From Plasmopara viticola (lineage: Eukaryota; Oomycota; Peronosporomycetes; Peronosporales; Peronosporaceae): a DNA stretch of 64,000 nucleotides. Shown piece after piece: positions 27,476 through 39,630 of this stretch. The stretch covers positions 62,001-126,000 of the forward strand of contig MBPM02000128.1 in NCBI GenBank assembly GCA_001695595.3. The letters run 5' to 3'. The position numbers were made by a program, and so were the translations under genes. How positions within the stretch are numbered: position 1 is the stretch's first letter; every line of letters starts with the position of its first letter. The notes under the pieces were generated by a model. That model made no database searches. It saw only the letters and a list, made by a program, of their open reading frames with translations, and had not been told where the DNA came from.

Positions 27476-29515
27476 GACCGAAAGGACCTATCAATGGCAG
27501 TACATTATCTCAGCACCTTACAAGAGCGAATATACGCTTTGTTGCGGCTTTATTGGGTCTGCGCACGTCTAGAATGATAGAAGGGACATAGCTAAGATCG
27601 TACATCATCTAAGCACTTCAAAAGAGCTAATATACGCTTAGTTTTGGCTCTATTGCGTCTGTGCACGTCTAAAATGATAGAAAGGACGTATCTATGGCCG
27701 TACATTATCTCAGCACTTAAAAAAAACGAATGGAAGCTTTGTTGTGGCTCTTATGCGTCTGTGCCATCTAGAATGAAAAAAAAAACGTATCTATGGCCGT
27801 ACACTATCTTAGCACATTAAAAAAACGAATGGAAGCTTGGTTGTGGCTCTATTGCGTCCGCTTGTCCAGAATGATAGCAAGGACGTATCTATGGCCGTAC
27901 ATTATCGCAGCACTTTAACGAAACGAATGTAAGCTAAGTTGTGGCTCTATTGCGTCTGCGCACGTCTGAAATGTAAGAAGGGACGTATCTATTGTCGTAC
28001 ATATTCTCAGAACTTCACAAGAGCGAATATACGCTTAGTTGTGAAGCTATTGTGTCTGCGCACGTCTAGAATGATAAAAGATTCAAAGCTATGACTGTAC
28101 ATCATCTCAGCACTTTATGAGAGCTAATACACGCTTTGTTGTGGCGATTTTGCGTCTGCGCACGTCTAGAATTATAGAAATGACGTATCTATGGCCGTAC
28201 ATGATCTTAGCATTTCGCAAGAGCAAATATACGCGTTGTTGAGGCCGAATTGCGTCTGCGCACGTCAAGAATGCTAGAAAGGACGCATCGATGGCCGTAC
28301 ATCATCTCACCACTTCTCAAGAGCAAATATACGCTTTGTTGTGATGCTATTGCGTCTGCTCACGTCTAAAATGATAGAAGAAACAAAGCTACGACTGTAC
28401 ATCATCTCAGCAATTCAAGAGAGCGGGTATACGCTTTGTTGACATATTATTGCGTCTACTCACGTCTAGAATGATAAAGGGACATAGCTATGACCGTACA
28501 TCATCTAAGCACATCAAAAGAGCTATTACGCTTTGTTGTGGCTCTATTGCGTCTACGGACGTCTAGAATGATAGAAAAAACGTATCGATGGCCGTACATC
28601 AATTCGGCACTTCCCAAGAGCAATTATACGCTTTATTGCAGCCGATTTGGGTCTGCGCACGTCTTGAATGATAGAAAAGACGTATCTATGGCCGTACATC
28701 ATCCCAGCACTTCAGAACAGCGAGTATACGCTTTGTTGTGGCTCTATTGCGTCTACGAACGTCAAGAATGATTAAAAGGACGTATCGATGGCCGTATATC
28801 ATCTCGGCACTTCCCAAGAGCGAATATACGCTTTGTTGTGGCTTTTTTGGGTCTGCGCAGATCTAGAATGATAGAAAAGACGTATCTTTGGCCGTACACT
28901 ATCTCAGCAATTCAAGAGAGCGATGATCCGCTTTGTTGTTGCTCTATTGCGTCTGCGCATGTCTAGAATGATAGAAATGACGTATCTGTGGCGTACATCA
29001 TCCCTGAACTTCAAAACAACGAATATTTGCTTTGTTGTGGCTCTATTGTGTCTGCGCACGTCCAGAATGATAGGAAGGACGTAAACTTGGACGTACATGA
29101 TCTCAGCACTTCAAAAGAGCTAATGTACGCTTTATTGTGACTCTTTTGTTTCTACGCACTTCTAGAATGATAGAAAAGATGTATCGATGGCCGTACACCA
29201 TCTCGGCACTTCCCAAGAGCGAGTATACGCTTTGTTGTGATGCTATTGCGTCTGGTATAGAATGATAAAAGAGACATAGCTATGACCGTATATCATCTAA
29301 GCACTTAAAAAAAACGAATGCAATTTTAGTTGTGGCCTTAACGCATCTGAGCACGTCTGAAATGATAGAAAAGACGTATTGATGGCCGTACATCATCTCA
29401 GCACTTTACAAGAGCGAATATACGTTTTGTTGTGGCTCTATTGCGTCTACGCACGTCTAGAATGATAGAAATGACGTATCTATGGCGTACATCATCCCAG
29501 AACTTCAAAACAACG
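27268..29515 (+). repeat. Block P, copy 3
   Basis: Same ordered marks as copy 1 at an offset of about 17,932-17,939: GGGACATTGCTGTGACCG (27,284), TAAGATCGTAC (27,592), AAGATTCAAAGCTATGAC, GATGATCCGC and TGCGTCTGGTATAGAATG. It lacks the seven-monomer and two-monomer enlargements of copy 2, so those were private to copy 2. Confidence 0.83.
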
Positions 29516-30424
29516 AATATACGCTTTGTTGTAGCTCTATTGCGTCTGCGCACGGCTAGAATGATAGAAAAGACGTATCTATGGCCGTGCATTATTTCAG
29601 TACTTTAACAAAACAAATGTAAGTTAATTTGTGGCTCTATTGCGTCTGCGCACGTCTGGAATCATAGAAAGGACGGACCCATGGCAGTACATGATCACAG
29701 CACCTTACAAGAGCGAACATACGCTTTATTGCGGCTTTTTTGGGTCTGCGCACGTCTAGAATGATAGAAAAAACGTATCTATGGCCGTACACCATCCCAG
29801 CACTTCAAAACAGCGAATATACGCTTTGTTGTGGCTCTATTGCATCCGCGCACGTCTAGAATGATAGAAAGGACGTATCGATGGCCATACATCATCTCAG
29901 CACTTAACAAGAGCGAATATACGCTTCGTTGTGGCTCTATTGCTTCTGCGCATGTCGATAATGACAGAAAAGACGTTTCTATGGTCGTACACTATCTCAG
30001 CACTTTAACAAAGCGAATGTAAGCTTTTTTGAGGCTCTAATGCGTCTGCGCACGTCTAGAAAGATAGAAAAGACGTATCTACGGTCGTACATTATCTCAG
30101 CACTTTAACACAGCGAATGAAAGCTCTGTTGTGGCTCTAATGCGTCTGCGCACGTCTAGAATGATAGAAAAGACGTATCTATGGCCGAACATTATCTCAA
30201 CACTTTAAAAAAAACGAATGTAGGCTTTGTTGTGGTTCTATTGCGTCTGCGCACGTCTAGAATGATAGAAAGAACGTATCCATGGCCGTACATGATTTCA
30301 GCACTTCCCAAGAGCGAATATACGCTTTATTGTGGCTCTATTGCGTCGCTCACGTCTAGAATGTTAGAAGGTACATAGCTATGACCGTATATTATCTAAG
30401 CACTTCAACAGAGCTAATATACGC
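29516..30424 (+). repeat. Monomers between P and J in duplication copy 1
   Basis: About nine monomers including TTCAGTACTTTAACAAAAC near 29,598 and CCATACATCATCTCAGCAC near 29,885. Repeated at 37,991-38,899 in copy 2. CTTCGTTGTGGC at 29,934 is a point variant of the common CTTTGTTGTGGC. No gene seen. Confidence 0.8.
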
Positions 30425-31155
30425 TTGATTGTGGCTCTAATGCGTCTGCGCACGTCTAGAATGATAGAAAGGACGTATCTATGGCCGAACATTATCTCAA
30501 CACTTTAAAAAAAACGAATGTAGGCTTGGTTGTGGCTCTATTGCGTCTGCGCACGTCTAGAATAATAGAAAGGACGTGTCCATAGCCGTACATGATCTCA
30601 GCACTTAAAAAAAACGAATGTAGGCTTTGTTGTGGTTTTATTGCGTCTGCGCACGTCTAGAATAATAGAAAGGACGTATCTATGTCCGTACATTATCTCA
30701 GCACTTCACAAGAGCTAATATACGCTTTGCTATGGCTCTATTGCGTGTTCGCACGTCTAGAATGATAGAAAGGTCGTATCTATGGCCGAACATTATCTCA
30801 ACACTTAAAAAAGAGAATATGCGCCTGGTTGTGACACGATTGCGTCTGCGCTCGTCTAGATTGATAGAAACGACGTATCTATGGCCGTGCATTATCTCAG
30901 CACTTTAACACAGCGAATGTAAGCTTTGTTGTGGCTCTAATGCGTCTGCGCACGTCTAGAAAGATAGAAAAGACGTATCTATGGTCGTACATTATCTCAG
31001 CACTTTAACACAGCGAATGAAAGCTTTGTTGTGGCTCTAATGCGTCTGCGCACGTCTAGAATGATAGAAAAGACGTTTCTATGGCCGTACATTATCTCAG
31101 CACTTTAACAAAGCGAATGTAAGCTTTGTTGTGGCTCTAATGCGTCTGCGCACGT
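30425..31155 (+). repeat. Block J copy
   Basis: Seven monomers with the ordered marks GAACATTATCTCAACACT, GACGTGTCCATAGCCG, TCTATGTCCGTACATTATC, GCGTGTTCGCACG, GCGCTCGTCTAGATTG and TTTAACACAGCGAATG. Followed by AAAGATAG-type monomers to about 31,245. Confidence 0.82.
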
Positions 31156-33354
31156 CTAGAAAGATAGAAAAGACGTATCTATGGTCGTAGATTATCTCAG
31201 CACTTTAACACAGTGGATGAAAGCTTTGTTGTGACTCTATTGCGTCTGCGCACGTCTAGAATGATAGAAAGGACATAGCTATGACCGTACATCTTTTAAG
31301 CACGTCAACTGAGCTAATAAAAACTTTATTGTGGCTCTAATGCGTCTGCGCACGTCTAGAATGGTAGAAACGACGTATCTATGACCGAACATCATCTCAA
31401 CATTTTAACAAAAGAATGTAAGCTTAGTTGTGGCTTTATTGCGTCTGCGCACGTCTTGAATGATAGAAAGGACGTATCCATGGCCGTACATGATCTCAGC
31501 ACTTCGAAACAGCGAATATACGCTTTATTGTGACTCTATTGAGTCTGCTCACGTCTAGAATGATAGAAGGGGCATCGCTATAACCATAAATCATCCCAGC
31601 ACTTCAAAACAGCGAATATTCGCTTTGTTGTGGCTCTATTGCGTCTGCGCACGTCAAGAATGCTAAAAAGTACGTAACAATTGCCGTACATGATCTCAGC
31701 ACTTCACAAGAGCGAATATACCCTTTGATGCGGCTTTATTGGGTCTGCGCACGTCTAGAATGATAGACAGGACGTATCGATGTCCGTACATTTTCTCAGC
31801 ACTTCATAGGGGGGATATACGCTTTGTTGTGGCTCTAATGCGTCTGCGCACGTCTAGAATGATAGACAAAACGTATCGATGGCCATACATCATCTCAGCA
31901 CTTCACAAGAGCGAATATACGCTTTGTTGTGGATCTATTGCTTCTGCGCACGTCTAGAATGATAGAAAGAACGTATCTATGGCCGTGCATTATTTCAGTA
32001 CTTTAACAAAACGAATGTAAGTTAATTTGTGGCTCTATTGCGTCTGCGCACGTCTAGAATGATAGAAAGAACGTATCCATGGCAGTACATTATCTCAGCA
32101 CCTTACAAGAGCGATAATACGCTTTGTTGTGACTCTATTGCGTCTGCGCACGTCTTGAATGATAGAAATGACGTATCTATGGCGTACATCACCCCAGAGC
32201 TTTTAAACAACGAATATTTGCTTCGTTGTGGCTCTATTGCGTCTGCGCACGTCTAGAATGATAGAAGGGACATCGCTTTGACTGTACATCGTCTAAGCAC
32301 TTCATAAGAGCTAATATACGCTTTGTTGTGGCTCTATTGCTTTTGCTAACGTCTAGATTGATAGAAAGGACGTATCGATGGCTTTCCATGATCTCAGCAC
32401 TTCACAAGAGCGAATATACGCTTTGTTGTGACTCTATTGCGTCTACTCACATCTTGAATGATAGAAGAGACACCGCTATGACCGTACACCGTCTAAGCAC
32501 TTCGAAAGAGCTAATATACGCTTTGTTGTAGCTCTATTAAGTCTGCGCACGGCTAGAAAGATAGAAAAGACGTATCTATGGCCGTGCATAATTTCAGTAC
32601 TTTAACAAAACGAATGTAAGTTAATTTGTAGCTCTATTGCGTCTGCGCACGTCTACAATCATAGAAGGGACGTATCCATGGCAGTACATGATCACAGCAC
32701 TTCACAAGAGCGAACATACGCTATTTGCGGCTTTATTGGGTCTGCGCACGTCTAGAATGATAGAAAAGACGTATCTATGGCCGTACACCATCCCAACAAT
32801 TCAAAACAGCGAATATACGCTTTGTTGTGGCTCTATTGCGTCCGGGCACGTCTAGACTGATAGAAAGGACGTATCGATGGCCATACATCATCTCAGCACT
32901 TCAGAAGAGCGAATATACGCTTTGTTGTGGCTCTATTGCTTCTGCGCATGTCGATAATGACAGAAAAGACGTTTCTATGGCCGTACACTATCTCAGCACT
33001 TCAAAACAACGATTATGCGCTTAATAATGGCTTTATTGCGTCTGAGCACGTCTGAAATGATAGAAAGAACGTATCCATGGCCGTACATGATCTCTGCACT
33101 TAACAAGAGCGAATATACGCTTTGTTGCGGCTCTATTGGGTCTGCGCGCATCTAGAGTGATAGAAAAGACGTATCGATGGCCGTACATCATCCCAGCACT
33201 TCAAAACAACGATTATGCGCTTAATAATGGCTTTATTGCGTCTGCGCACGTCTGAAATGATAGAAAGAACATATCCATGGCCGTACATGATCTCACCACT
33301 TCACCAGAGCGATTATACGCTCTATTGTGACTCTATTGCGTCTGCTCACGTCTA
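31156..33354 (+). repeat. Distal part of duplication copy 1 with a 597-bp segment absent from copy 2
   Basis: About 22 monomers including TAGGGGGGATATACGC (31,806), also found near 40,282 and 45,325. Two copies of a run containing TTCAGTACTTTAACAAAACG and AATGTAAGTTAATTTG lie at about 31,985 and 32,582, 597 bp apart. The matching part of copy 2 has a single such run (about 40,460-40,510), so the six monomers between them are missing there. Confidence 0.82.
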
Positions 33355-33953
33355 GAATGAAAGAAATGACGTATCTATGGCGTACATCATATCTGAACTT
33401 CAAAACAGCCAATATACGCTTTGTTGAAACTCTATTGCTTCTGCGCACGTCTAGAATGATAGAAAGAACGTATCCATGGCAGTGCATTTTCTCAGCACCT
33501 TACAAGAGTGAATATACGCTTTGTTGCGGCTTTATTGGGTCTGCGCACGTCTAGAATGATAGAAAAGACGTATCTAAGGCCGTACACTATATCAGCAATT
33601 CAAAAGAGCGATTATACGCTTTGTTGTGACTCTATTGCGTCTGCGCACGTCTAGAATGATAGAAATGACGTATCTATGGCGTACATCATATCTGAACTTC
33701 AAAACAGCCAATATACGCTTTGTTGAAACTCTATTGCTTCTGCGCACGTCTAGAATGATAGAAAGAACGTATCCATGGCAGTGCATTTTCTCAGCACCTT
33801 ACAAGAGTGAATATACGCTTTGTTGCGGCTTTATTGGGTCTGCGCGCGTCTAGAATGATAGAAAAGACGTATCAATGGCCGTACACTATCTCAGCAATTT
33901 ATAAGAGCGATTATACGCTTTGTTGTGACTCTATTGCGTCTGCGCACGTCTAG
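33355..33953 (+). repeat. 3-monomer tandem duplication at the start of copy 2
   Basis: GTACATCATATCTGAACTTC occurs at about 33,385 and 33,680. Text from 33,355 repeats 299 bp on, including GTTGAAACTCTATTGC, a variant of GTTGTAACTCTATTGC shared by both halves only. Confidence 0.85.
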
Positions 33954-35950
33954 AATAAAAAAAATGACGTATCTATGGCGTACATCATCCCAGAACTTCA
34001 AAACGACGAATATTTGCTTTGTTGTGGCTCTATTGCGTCTGCGCACGTCCAGAATGATAGAAAGGACGTATCGATGGCTTTACATGATCTCAGCACTTCA
34101 TAAGAGCGAATATACGCTTTTTGTGGCTCTATTGCGTCTACTCACGTCTAGAATGATAGAAAGGACGTATCAATGGCTGTACATCATCTCGGCACTTCAC
34201 AAGAGCGAATATACCCTTTGTTCTGGCTCTATTGCGTCTGCTCACGTATAGAATGATAGAAAGGACATCGCTATGACCGTACATCATCTAAGCACTTCAA
34301 AAGAGCTCATGTACGCTTTGTTGTGGCTCTATTGCGTCTGCGCACGTCTAGAATGAAAGAAAAGACGTATCTATGGCCGTTCATCATCTCAGCACTTTAA
34401 AAAAACGAATGTAAGCTAAGTTGTGGCTCTATTCCGTCTGCGCACGTCTAGAATGATAGAAGGGACATTGCTGTGACCGTACATCGTCTAAGCACTTCAA
34501 AGAGCTAATATACGCTTTGTTGTGGCTCTATTGCTTCTGCTAACGTCTAGATTGATAGAAGGGACGTATCGATGGCTTTACATGATCTCAGCACTTCACA
34601 AGAGCAAATATACGCTTTGTTGTGACTCTATTGCTTCTGCGCACGTCTAGAATGACTGAAAGGATGTATCCATGGCAGTACATTATCTCAGCACTTCACA
34701 AGAGCAAATATACGCTTTGTTGTGACTCTATTGCTTCTGCGCACGTCTAGAATGATAGAAAGAACGTATCCATGACAGTACATTATCTCAGCACCTCACA
34801 AGAGCGAATATACGCTTTGTTGCGGCTTTATTGGGTCTGCGCACGTCTAGAATGATAGAAAAGACGTATCTAAGGCCGTACACTATATCAGCAATTCAAA
34901 AGAGCGATTATACGCTTTGTTGTGACTCTATTGCGTCTGCGCACGTCTAGAATGATAGAAATGACGTATCTATGGCGTACATCATATCTGAACTTCAAAA
35001 CAGCCAATATACGCTTTGTTGTAACTCTATTGCTTCTGCGCACGTCTAGAATGATAGAAAGAACGTATCCATGGCAGTGCATTTTCTCAGCACCTTACAA
35101 GAGTGAATATACGCTTTGTTGCGGCTTTATTGGGTCTGCGCACGTCTAGAATGATAGAAAAGACGTATCAATGGCCGTACACTATCTCAGCAGTTTATAA
35201 GAGCGATTATACGCTTTGTTGTGACTCTATTGCGTCTGCGCACGTCTAGAATAAAAAAAATGACGTATCTATGGCGTACATCATCCCAGAACTTCAAAAC
35301 GACGAATATTTGCTTTGTTGTGGCTCTATTGCGTCTGCGCACGTCCAGAATGATAGAAAGGACGTATCGATGGCTTTACATGATCTCAGCACTTCATAAG
35401 AGCGAATATACGCTTTTTGTGGCTCTATTGCGTCTACGCACGTCTAGAATGATAGAAAGGACGTATTAATGGCTGTACATCATATCGGCACTTCACAAGA
35501 GCGAATATACCCTTTGTTCTGGCTCTATTGCGTCTGCTCACGTATAGAATGATAGAAAGGACATCGCTATGACCGTACATCATCTAAGCACTTCAAAAGA
35601 GCTCATGTACGCTTTGTTGTGGCTCTATTGCGTCTGCGCACGTCTAGAATGAAAGAAAAGACGTATCTATGGCCGTTCATCATCTCAGCACTTAAAAAAA
35701 AACGAATGTAAGCTAAGTTGTGGCTCTATTCCGTCTGCGCACGTCTAGAATGATAGAAGGGACATTGCTGTGACCGTACATCGTCTAAGCACTTCAAAGA
35801 GCTAATATACGCTTTGTTGTGGCTCTATTGCTTCTGCTAACGTCTAGATTGATAGAAGGGACGTATCGATGGCTTTACATGATCTCAGCACTTCACAAGA
35901 GCAAATATACGCTTTGTTGTGACTCTATTGCTTCTGCGCACGTCTAGAAT
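33925..35950 (+). repeat. 13-monomer HOR in duplication copy 2, about 1.6 units
   Basis: GGGACATTGCTGTGACCG at 34,462 and 35,759 (1,297 bp apart). The first unit (33,925-35,220) shares TCTACTCACG, ATCTCGGCAC and CACTTTAAAAAAACG with the unit starting at 24,153 (offset 9,772). The second unit matches 26,746 at offset 8,475. Unit 1 here is therefore a mosaic relative to its positional partner at 25,449. Confidence 0.82.
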
Positions 35951-37990
35951 GACCGAAAGGACCTATCAATGGCAGTACATTATCTCAGCACCTTACAAGA
36001 GCGAATATACGCTTTGTTGCGGCTTTATTGGGTCTGCGCACGTCTAGAATGATAGAAGGGACATAGCTAAGATCGTACATCATCTAAGCACTTCAAAAGA
36101 GCTAATATACGCTTAGTTTTGGCTCTATTGCGTCTGTGCACGTCTAAAATGATAGAAAGGACGTATCTATGGCCGTACATTATCTCAGCACTTAAAAAAA
36201 ACGAATGGAAGCTTTGTTGTGGCTCTTATGCGTCTGTGCCATCTAGAATGAAAAAAAAAACGTATCTATGGCCGTACACTATCTTAGCACATTAAAAAAA
36301 CGAATGGAAGCTTGGTTGTGGCTCTATTGCGTCCGCTTGTCCAGAATGATAGCAAGGACGTATCTATGGCCGTACATTATCGCAGCACTTTAACGAAACG
36401 AATGTAAGCTAAGTTGTGGCTCTATTGCGTCTGCGCACGTCTGAAATGTAAGAAGGGACGTATCTATTGTCGTACATATTCTCAGAACTTCACAAGAGCG
36501 AATATACGCTTAGTTGTGAAGCTATTGTGTCTGCGCACGTCTAGAATGATAAAAGATTCAAAGCTATGACTGTACATCATCTCAGCACTTTATGAGAGCT
36601 AATACACGCTTTGTTGTGGCGATTTTGCGTCTGCGCACGTCTAGAATTATAGAAATGACGTATCTATGGCCGTACATGATCTTAGCATTTCGCAAGAGCA
36701 AATATACGCGTTGTTGAGGCCGAATTGCGTCTGCGCACGTCAAGAATGCTAGAAAGGACGCATCGATGGCCGTACATCATCTCACCACTTCTCAAGAGCA
36801 AATATACGCTTTGTTGTGATGCTATTGCGTCTGCTCACGTCTAAAATGATAGAAGAAACAAAGCTACGACTGTACATCATCTCAGCAATTCAAGAGAGCG
36901 GGTATACGCTTTGTTGACATATTATTGCGTCTACTCACGTCTAGAATGATAAAGGGACATAGCTATGACCGTACATCATCTAAGCACATCAAAAGAGCTA
37001 TTACGCTTTGTTGTGGCTCTATTGCGTCTACGGACGTCTAGAATGATAGAAAAAACGTATCGATGGCCGTACATCAATTCGGCACTTCCCAAGAGCAATT
37101 ATACGCTTTATTGCAGCCGATTTGGGTCTGCGCACGTCTTGAATGATAGAAAAGACGTATCTATGGCCGTACATCATCCCAGCACTTCAGAACAGCGAGT
37201 ATACGCTTTGTTGTGGCTCTATTGCGTCTACGAACGTCAAGAATGATTAAAAGGACGTATCGATGGCCGTATATCATCTCGGCACTTCCCAAGAGCGAAT
37301 ATACGCTTTGTTGTGGCTTTTTTGGGTCTGCGCAGATCTAGAATGATAGAAAAGACGTATCTTTGGCCGTACACTATCTCAGCAATTCAAGAGAGCGATG
37401 ATCCGCTTTGTTGTTGCTCTATTGCGTCTGCGCATGTCTAGAATGATAGAAATGACGTATCTGTGGCGTACATCATCCCTGAACTTCAAAACAACGAATA
37501 TTTGCTTTGTTGTGGCTCTATTGTGTCTGCGCACGTCCAGAATGATAGGAAGGACGTAAACTTGGACGTACATGATCTCAGCACTTCAAAAGAGCTAATG
37601 TACGCTTTATTGTGACTCTTTTGTTTCTACGCACTTCTAGAATGATAGAAAAGATGTATCGATGGCCGTACACCATCTCGGCACTTCCCAAGAGCGAGTA
37701 TACGCTTTGTTGTGATGCTATTGCGTCTGGTATAGAATGATAAAAGAGACATAGCTATGACCGTATATCATCTAAGCACTTAAAAAAAACGAATGCAATT
37801 TTAGTTGTGGCTCTAACGCATCTGAGCACGTCTGAAATGATAGAAAAGACGTATTGATGGCCGTACATCATCTCAGCACTTTACAAGAGCGAATATACGT
37901 TTTGTTGTGGCTCTATTGCGTCTACGCACGTCTAGAATGATAGAAATGACGTATCTATGGCGTACATCATCCCAGAACTTCAAAACAACG
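35743..37990 (+). repeat. Block P, copy 4
   Basis: The copy of P carried along in the 8.2-kb duplication, 8,475 bp from copy 3 and almost identical to it. One visible difference is GGCTCTAACGC at about 37,808 against GGCCTTAACGC in copy 3. Confidence 0.85.
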
Positions 37991-38899
37991 AATATACGCT
38001 TTGTTGTAGCTCTATTGCGTCTGCGCACGGCTAGAATGATAGAAAAGACGTATCTATGGCCGTGCATTATTTCAGTACTTTAACAAAACAAATGTAAGTT
38101 AATTTGTGGCTCTATTGCGTCTGCGCACGTCTGGAATCATAGAAAGGACGGACCCATGGCAGTACATGATCACAGCACCTTACAAGAGCGAACATACGCT
38201 TTATTGCGGCTTTTTTGGGTCTGCGCACGTCTAGAATGATAGAAAAAACGTATCTATGGCCGTACACCATCCCAGCACTTCAAAACAGCGAATATACGCT
38301 TTGTTGTGGCTCTATTGCATCCGCGCACGTCTAGAATGATAGAAAGGACGTATCGATGGCCATACATCATCTCAGCACTTAACAAGAGCGAATATACGCT
38401 TCGTTGTGGCTCTATTGCTTCTGCGCATGTCGATAATGACAGAAAAGACGTTTCTATGGTCGTACACTATCTCAGCACTTTAACAAAGCGAATGTAAGCT
38501 TTTTTGAGGCTCTAATGCGTCTGCGCACGTCTAGAAAGATAGAAAAGACGTATCTACGGTCGTACATTATCTCAGCACTTTAACACAGCGAATGAAAGCT
38601 CTGTTGTGGCTCTAATGCGTGTTCGCACGTCTAGAATGATAGAAAAGACGTATCTATGGCCGAACATTATCTCAACACTTTAAAAAAAACGAATGTAGGC
38701 TTTGTTGTGGTTCTATTGCGTCTGCGCACGTCTAGAATGATAGAAAGAACGTATCCATGGCCGTACATGATTTCAGCACTTCCCAAGAGCGAATATACGC
38801 TTTATTGTGGCTCTATTGCGTCGCTCACGTCTAGAATGTTAGAAGGTACGTAGCTATGACCGTATATTATCTAAGCACTTCAACAGAGCTAATATACGC

Positions 38900-39630
38900 T
38901 TGATTGTGGCTCTAATGCGTCTGCGCACGTCTAGAATGATAGAAAGGACGTATCTATGGCCGAACATTATCTCAACACTTTAAAAAAAACGAATGTAGGC
39001 TTGGTTGTGGCTCTATTGCGTCTGCGCACGTCTAGAATAATAGAAAGGACGTGTCCATAGCCGTACATGATCTCAGCACTTAAAAAAAAACGAATGTAGG
39101 CTTTGTTGTGGTTTTATTGCGTCTGCGCACGTCTAGAATAATAGAAAGGACGTATCTATGTCCGTACATTATCTCAGCACTTCACAAGAGCTAATATACG
39201 CTTTGCTATGGCTCTATTGCGTGTTCGCACGTCTAGAATGATAGAAAGGTCGTATCTATGGCCGAACATTATCACAACACTTAAAAAGAGAGAATATGCG
39301 CTTGGTTGTGACACGATTGCGTCTGCGCTCGTCTAGATTGATAGAAACGACGTATCTATGGCCGTGCATTATCTCAGCACTTTAACACAGCGAATGTAAG
39401 CTTTGTTGTGGCTCTAATGCGTCTGCGCACGTCTAGAAAGATAGAAAAGACGTATCTATGGTCGTACATTATCTCAGCACTTTAACACAGCGAATGAAAG
39501 CTTTGTTGTGGCTCTAATGCGTCTGCGCACGTCTAGAATGATAGAAAAGACGTTTCTATGGCCGTGCATTATCTCAGCACTTTAACAAAGCGAATGTAAG
39601 CTTTGTTGTGGCTCTAATGCGTCTGCGCAC
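38900..39630 (+). repeat. Block J copy (in duplication copy 2)
   Basis: Same series as at 30,425, 8,475 bp away. Differs at ATCACAACAC (39,271), GCGCTTGGTTG against GCGCCTGGTTG, and GTGCATTATC against GTACATTATC near 39,565. Confidence 0.82.

Larger units (their letters stand above)
25178..33354 (+). repeat. About 8.2-kb tandem segmental duplication, copy 1
   Basis: About 82 monomers. Most of its length aligns to copy 2 at an offset of 8,475-8,476 bp (for example TAAGATCGTAC at 27,592 and 36,067, GCGTCTGGTATAG near 29,250 and 37,728, TAGGGGGGATATACG near 31,806 and 40,282). I spotted about a dozen differences over several kb. The right edge, near 33,355, is where copy 2 begins with sequence matching 25,178. 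Contains 1.8 units of the 1,297-bp HOR, P copy 3 and a J copy. Confidence 0.87.

Noticed and set aside
29931..29950. CTTCGTTG, similar to the start of the mammalian CENP-B box
   Set aside because: The required second half (A..CGGG) is absent, and most monomers read CTTTGTTG here. It is a point variant, not a conserved box.
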